Positions 30,091 to 31,713 of a stretch of DNA of 31,713 bases are shown piece after piece. The stretch covers positions 1 through 31,713 of the forward strand of contig JAZQOE010000057.1 in the NCBI GenBank assembly GCA_045627705.1. The letters run 5' to 3'. The DNA comes from JBMNHG01 sp045627705. Its GTDB lineage: Bacteria; Verrucomicrobiota; Kiritimatiellia; RFP12; JBMNHG01. Each line of letters begins with the position of its first letter. Within the stretch, counting starts at the first letter, position 1. Made by a program: the position numbers and the translations under genes. The notes under the pieces are model-generated. The model ran no database searches. It had not been told where the DNA came from and saw only the letters and a list, made by a program, of their open reading frames with translations.

Positions 30091-31383
30091 ATGAACTACG
30101 CAGGAAACGAAGTTTTCATGACGGCCGCGATCACGGCGTGTCTTGTCGCGGGTGGCGCCGGCATCGCCATTGCGCAGGATGATGTAGCAAAGCCCGCAGC
30201 CGAAGTGGCGGATGCCGCGAAGGATGATTACAAGGCGAAGGCGACCGAGCTCATCAATGCAGGCCTCGACTGGCTCAAGGCGAACCAGTCGGAAAGCGGC
30301 GCATGGTCCGATGAAAATTATCCCGGACTCAGCGCGCTTGGCTTGTGGGCCATGGCGCGTTCCGGTCGTGAAGACCTAGCGGATTCACGCGCAAAGGCGG
30401 CGGCGTACATCTCGCGCTATGTGCAGTCGGATGGTTCGATCTACAAGCCTGCTTCGGGCGGCCGTGGCACTGGAGGTCTTTCGACATACAACACCGCGAT
30501 ATGCATGACCGCGCTTCACGCACACGACAAGGTCGCCTTCCAAAAGGAGATTCTCAAGGCGCGCGAGTTCGTGGCGTCAAGCCAACTCGAAGGCGATTCT
30601 GCTCCGGGAGCCGGCGGTTTCGGCTACGAGAAGCCAGTGGTTGGCGGGCGGCCTGGTCGCGCTGATTTGAGCAACACGGGCCTTGCGCTCATGGCGATGC
30701 GCCTGACGCAGGACGTGGAGGATCTCCGCCCCGCGGATTCGAAGAATGCCGATGTTGACTGGAAGGCCGCGCTGGCGTTTGTCGAATCGATGCAGATCAA
30801 GGCTCCTGGCACGCCCGACGATGGCGCGTTTGGATATGAGGCGTCAGGAGAGCGTGGCGGACAGCGCCCGGGAAGCGCGAATGCCGCTGGCGCACAGGGC
30901 ATGCGTCCCGCATCGCCAGATACAACACGCGAGGCGGCGCAGCGGGGCGAGCGAAGGGGATCCCCGCAAAATGGCGGGCAGGGGCGTCCGCGCGAATCGC
31001 TTCGCACCTTCGGCAGCATGACATACGCGGGGCTTGAGTCGATGATCTACGCGCAGGTGGATCTTGCGGATCCCCGCGTTCGCTCGACGATCGAATGGGC
31101 GGGACGCAATTGGACTGTCGCCGAAAATCCCGGGCAGGGCATCAAGGGGCTCTACTACTACTACGTGATCCTTTCGAAGGCGCTTGTGCTGGCCGGGGAT
31201 GTCGATCTTGTCGCCGAGAATGGCGCGAAAATCGATTGGCGCAAGGATATTGTCGAGCAGCTTGAGAAGAGCAAGGATGCGGATGGATTCTGGGCGAACG
31301 AAGACAATACCTTCTGGGAAGGCGATCCCGCACTCGTCACCGCATACGCGGTTCTCGCGCTCGAAAGCGCGATGGGACTCTAG
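30091..31383 (+). CDS. Secreted squalene-cyclase/prenyltransferase-repeat protein
   Basis: 430 aa. The signal is MTAAITACLVAGGAGIAIAQ from residue 10; the longer start at 30091 is preferred because GGAGG lies 7 nt upstream. Helical-repeat units typical of the prenyltransferase/squalene oxidase alpha-alpha barrel follow: LDWLKANQSESGAWSD, YISRYVQSDGSIYKP, STYNTAICMTALHAH, SNTGLALMAMRL, GSMTYAGLESMIYAQVD. The C-terminal units are DGFWANEDNTFWEGD and LVTAYAVLALESAM. A low-complexity insert of about 50 residues (Gly, Arg, Ala, Pro, Gln) interrupts the repeats near 253-305. The DxDD motif of true cyclases is not seen, so enzymatic activity is doubtful. Proteins of this type are common exported proteins in Planctomycetes and relatives. 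It follows the GspK-like gene by 22 nt and is probably in the same operon, possibly as a secretion substrate. Confidence 0.82.
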   Translation: MNYAGNEVFMTAAITACLVAGGAGIAIAQDDVAKPAAEVADAAKDDYKAKATELINAGLDWLKANQSESGAWSDENYPGLSALGLWAMARSGREDLADSRAKAAAYISRYVQSDGSIYKPASGGRGTGGLSTYNTAICMTALHAHDKVAFQKEILKAREFVASSQLEGDSAPGAGGFGYEKPVVGGRPGRADLSNTGLALMAMRLTQDVEDLRPADSKNADVDWKAALAFVESMQIKAPGTPDDGAFGYEASGERGGQRPGSANAAGAQGMRPASPDTTREAAQRGERRGSPQNGGQGRPRESLRTFGSMTYAGLESMIYAQVDLADPRVRSTIEWAGRNWTVAENPGQGIKGLYYYYVILSKALVLAGDVDLVAENGAKIDWRKDIVEQLEKSKDADGFWANEDNTFWEGDPALVTAYAVLALESAMGL

Positions 31384-31386
31384 GGT

Positions 31387-31421
31387 AGGCAATAGGTAAG
31401 AGGTAATAGGTAAAAGGTTAT
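31387..31421 (+). repeat. Heptanucleotide tandem array, AGGTAAN type
   Basis: Five heptamers in register: AGGCAAT, AGGTAAG, AGGTAAT, AGGTAAA, AGGTTAT. They begin three nt after the stop codon of the squalene-cyclase-repeat gene. Confidence 0.75.
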
Positions 31422-31438
31422 GACACTGTCGTCTCATG

Positions 31439-31469
31439 GACACTTAAATAGTCCGTCCCCTTAAGTGTC
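31439..31469. repeat. Dispersed palindromic element, copy 4, with extended arms (possible bidirectional terminator)
   Basis: GACACTTAA pairs perfectly with TTAAGTGTC around a 13-nt centre ATAGTCCGTCCCC. It lies between two convergent genes (ends at 31383 and 31484) and is followed by a pyrimidine-rich stretch on the plus strand, so it could end transcription from either side. Confidence 0.6.
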
Positions 31470-31483
31470 TTCCTCTTTTCAAA

Positions 31484-31713
31484 TCAGAATGGATTGGAGG
31501 GCATGAGTTCCCAGGCGCGGAAGGAAGAGACGGTGGTCGAGGCGGAGGCGAAGAGACGGATGCCACGGCCGGAAAGTGTGGGATAGATTGCCCGGGCAAT
31601 GGCTTGCCGGTCGTTGGCGAAGACTTCGACAATGCCGCGGTCGATGAAAACACGCAGCTTGAGGTCTTCGCCATCAGCCAGCTTGAGAGGCGCCTCTTCA
31701 ACGATCTTCCGTC
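31484..31713 (-). CDS. Glycoside hydrolase family 32-type protein, C-terminal end (runs off right edge)
   Basis: The last 75 or so residues are visible. LKLRVFIDRGIVEVFANDRQ, then AIYPTLSGRGIRLFASAS and VSSFRAWEL, are the standard end of the C-terminal beta-sandwich of GH32 enzymes (levanase, inulinase, sucrose-6-phosphate hydrolase types). The FIDRGIVEVFAN segment is highly characteristic of that domain. The catalytic five-bladed propeller lies outside the window, so substrate and export cannot be judged. The stop is TGA at 31486-31484. It converges on the squalene-cyclase-repeat gene across the palindrome at 31439-31469. Confidence 0.88.
   Translation of the reverse strand, partial: RKIVEEAPLKLADGEDLKLRVFIDRGIVEVFANDRQAIARAIYPTLSGRGIRLFASASTTVSSFRAWELMPSNPF

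Overview
The window reads as a GC-rich chromosomal segment of an uncultured, probably gut- or rumen-associated member of the PVC group, most likely Kiritimatiellota/Lentisphaerota/Verrucomicrobiota. That is an inference from gene content: very large LamG, beta-helix and PQQ-propeller secreted proteins, type II secretion pseudopilins, an ECF sigma/FHA/Ser-Thr kinase operon, lipoprotein clusters, a RAYT transposase and dispersed GGGGACAG-type intergenic palindromes. There is no rRNA, tRNA or other taxonomic marker, and no CRISPR array.

Layout. 1-1250: the 5' part of an AAA-ATPase-like gene running off the left edge, then two decayed genes: a fragment resembling a uracil-DNA-glycosylase-type protein, and an ATPase reduced by internal deletion to its two ends. 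1258-5360 (minus): yccF with its own terminator, then a compact operon of secreted protein, CsgG-like protein, lipoprotein, a 47-aa lipoprotein whose start overlaps the preceding stop, and a second CsgG/FlgT-like lipoprotein. 5361-6163: about 800 bp without protein genes. It holds a candidate structured small RNA on the minus strand (sigma70-like promoter, several strong stems, intrinsic terminator) inside a 458-bp segment bounded by 26-bp inverted repeats, plus a heptanucleotide repeat array. 6164-9123 (plus): ECF sigma factor, FHA protein and membrane Ser/Thr kinase, tightly coupled. 9239-11038: FAD-dependent oxidoreductase.

11038-12564 is the most striking region. Two direct arrays of an 82-83 bp unit flank a REP-associated tyrosine transposase (RAYT). 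Each unit can form three hairpins, and one of them is preceded by GTAG in all ten complete copies. This is the arrangement of a REP/RAYT system, and it fills the whole space between two convergent genes.

12575-18052 (minus) is a 1,825-aa secreted protein with two LamG-like and two beta-helix modules. A relic of a related surface protein follows at 18237-18848. 19039-26985 (minus) is a 2,648-aa secreted protein combining a glycoside-hydrolase-like core, a GATase-like domain, carbohydrate-binding-like domains and two beta-propellers. 27159-31383 (plus) is a four-gene run: NfnA/SudB-like flavoprotein, GspJ-like and GspK-like pseudopilins, and a secreted squalene-cyclase-repeat protein. The right edge holds the C-terminus of a GH32-type enzyme on the minus strand.

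Taken together, the segment is devoted to envelope and secretion functions and polysaccharide use (CsgG-like lipoproteins, pseudopilins, giant exported proteins, GH32), plus a signalling operon. At least three families of small intergenic repeats are scattered between the genes. All functional calls come from reading the sequence; no database search was run.
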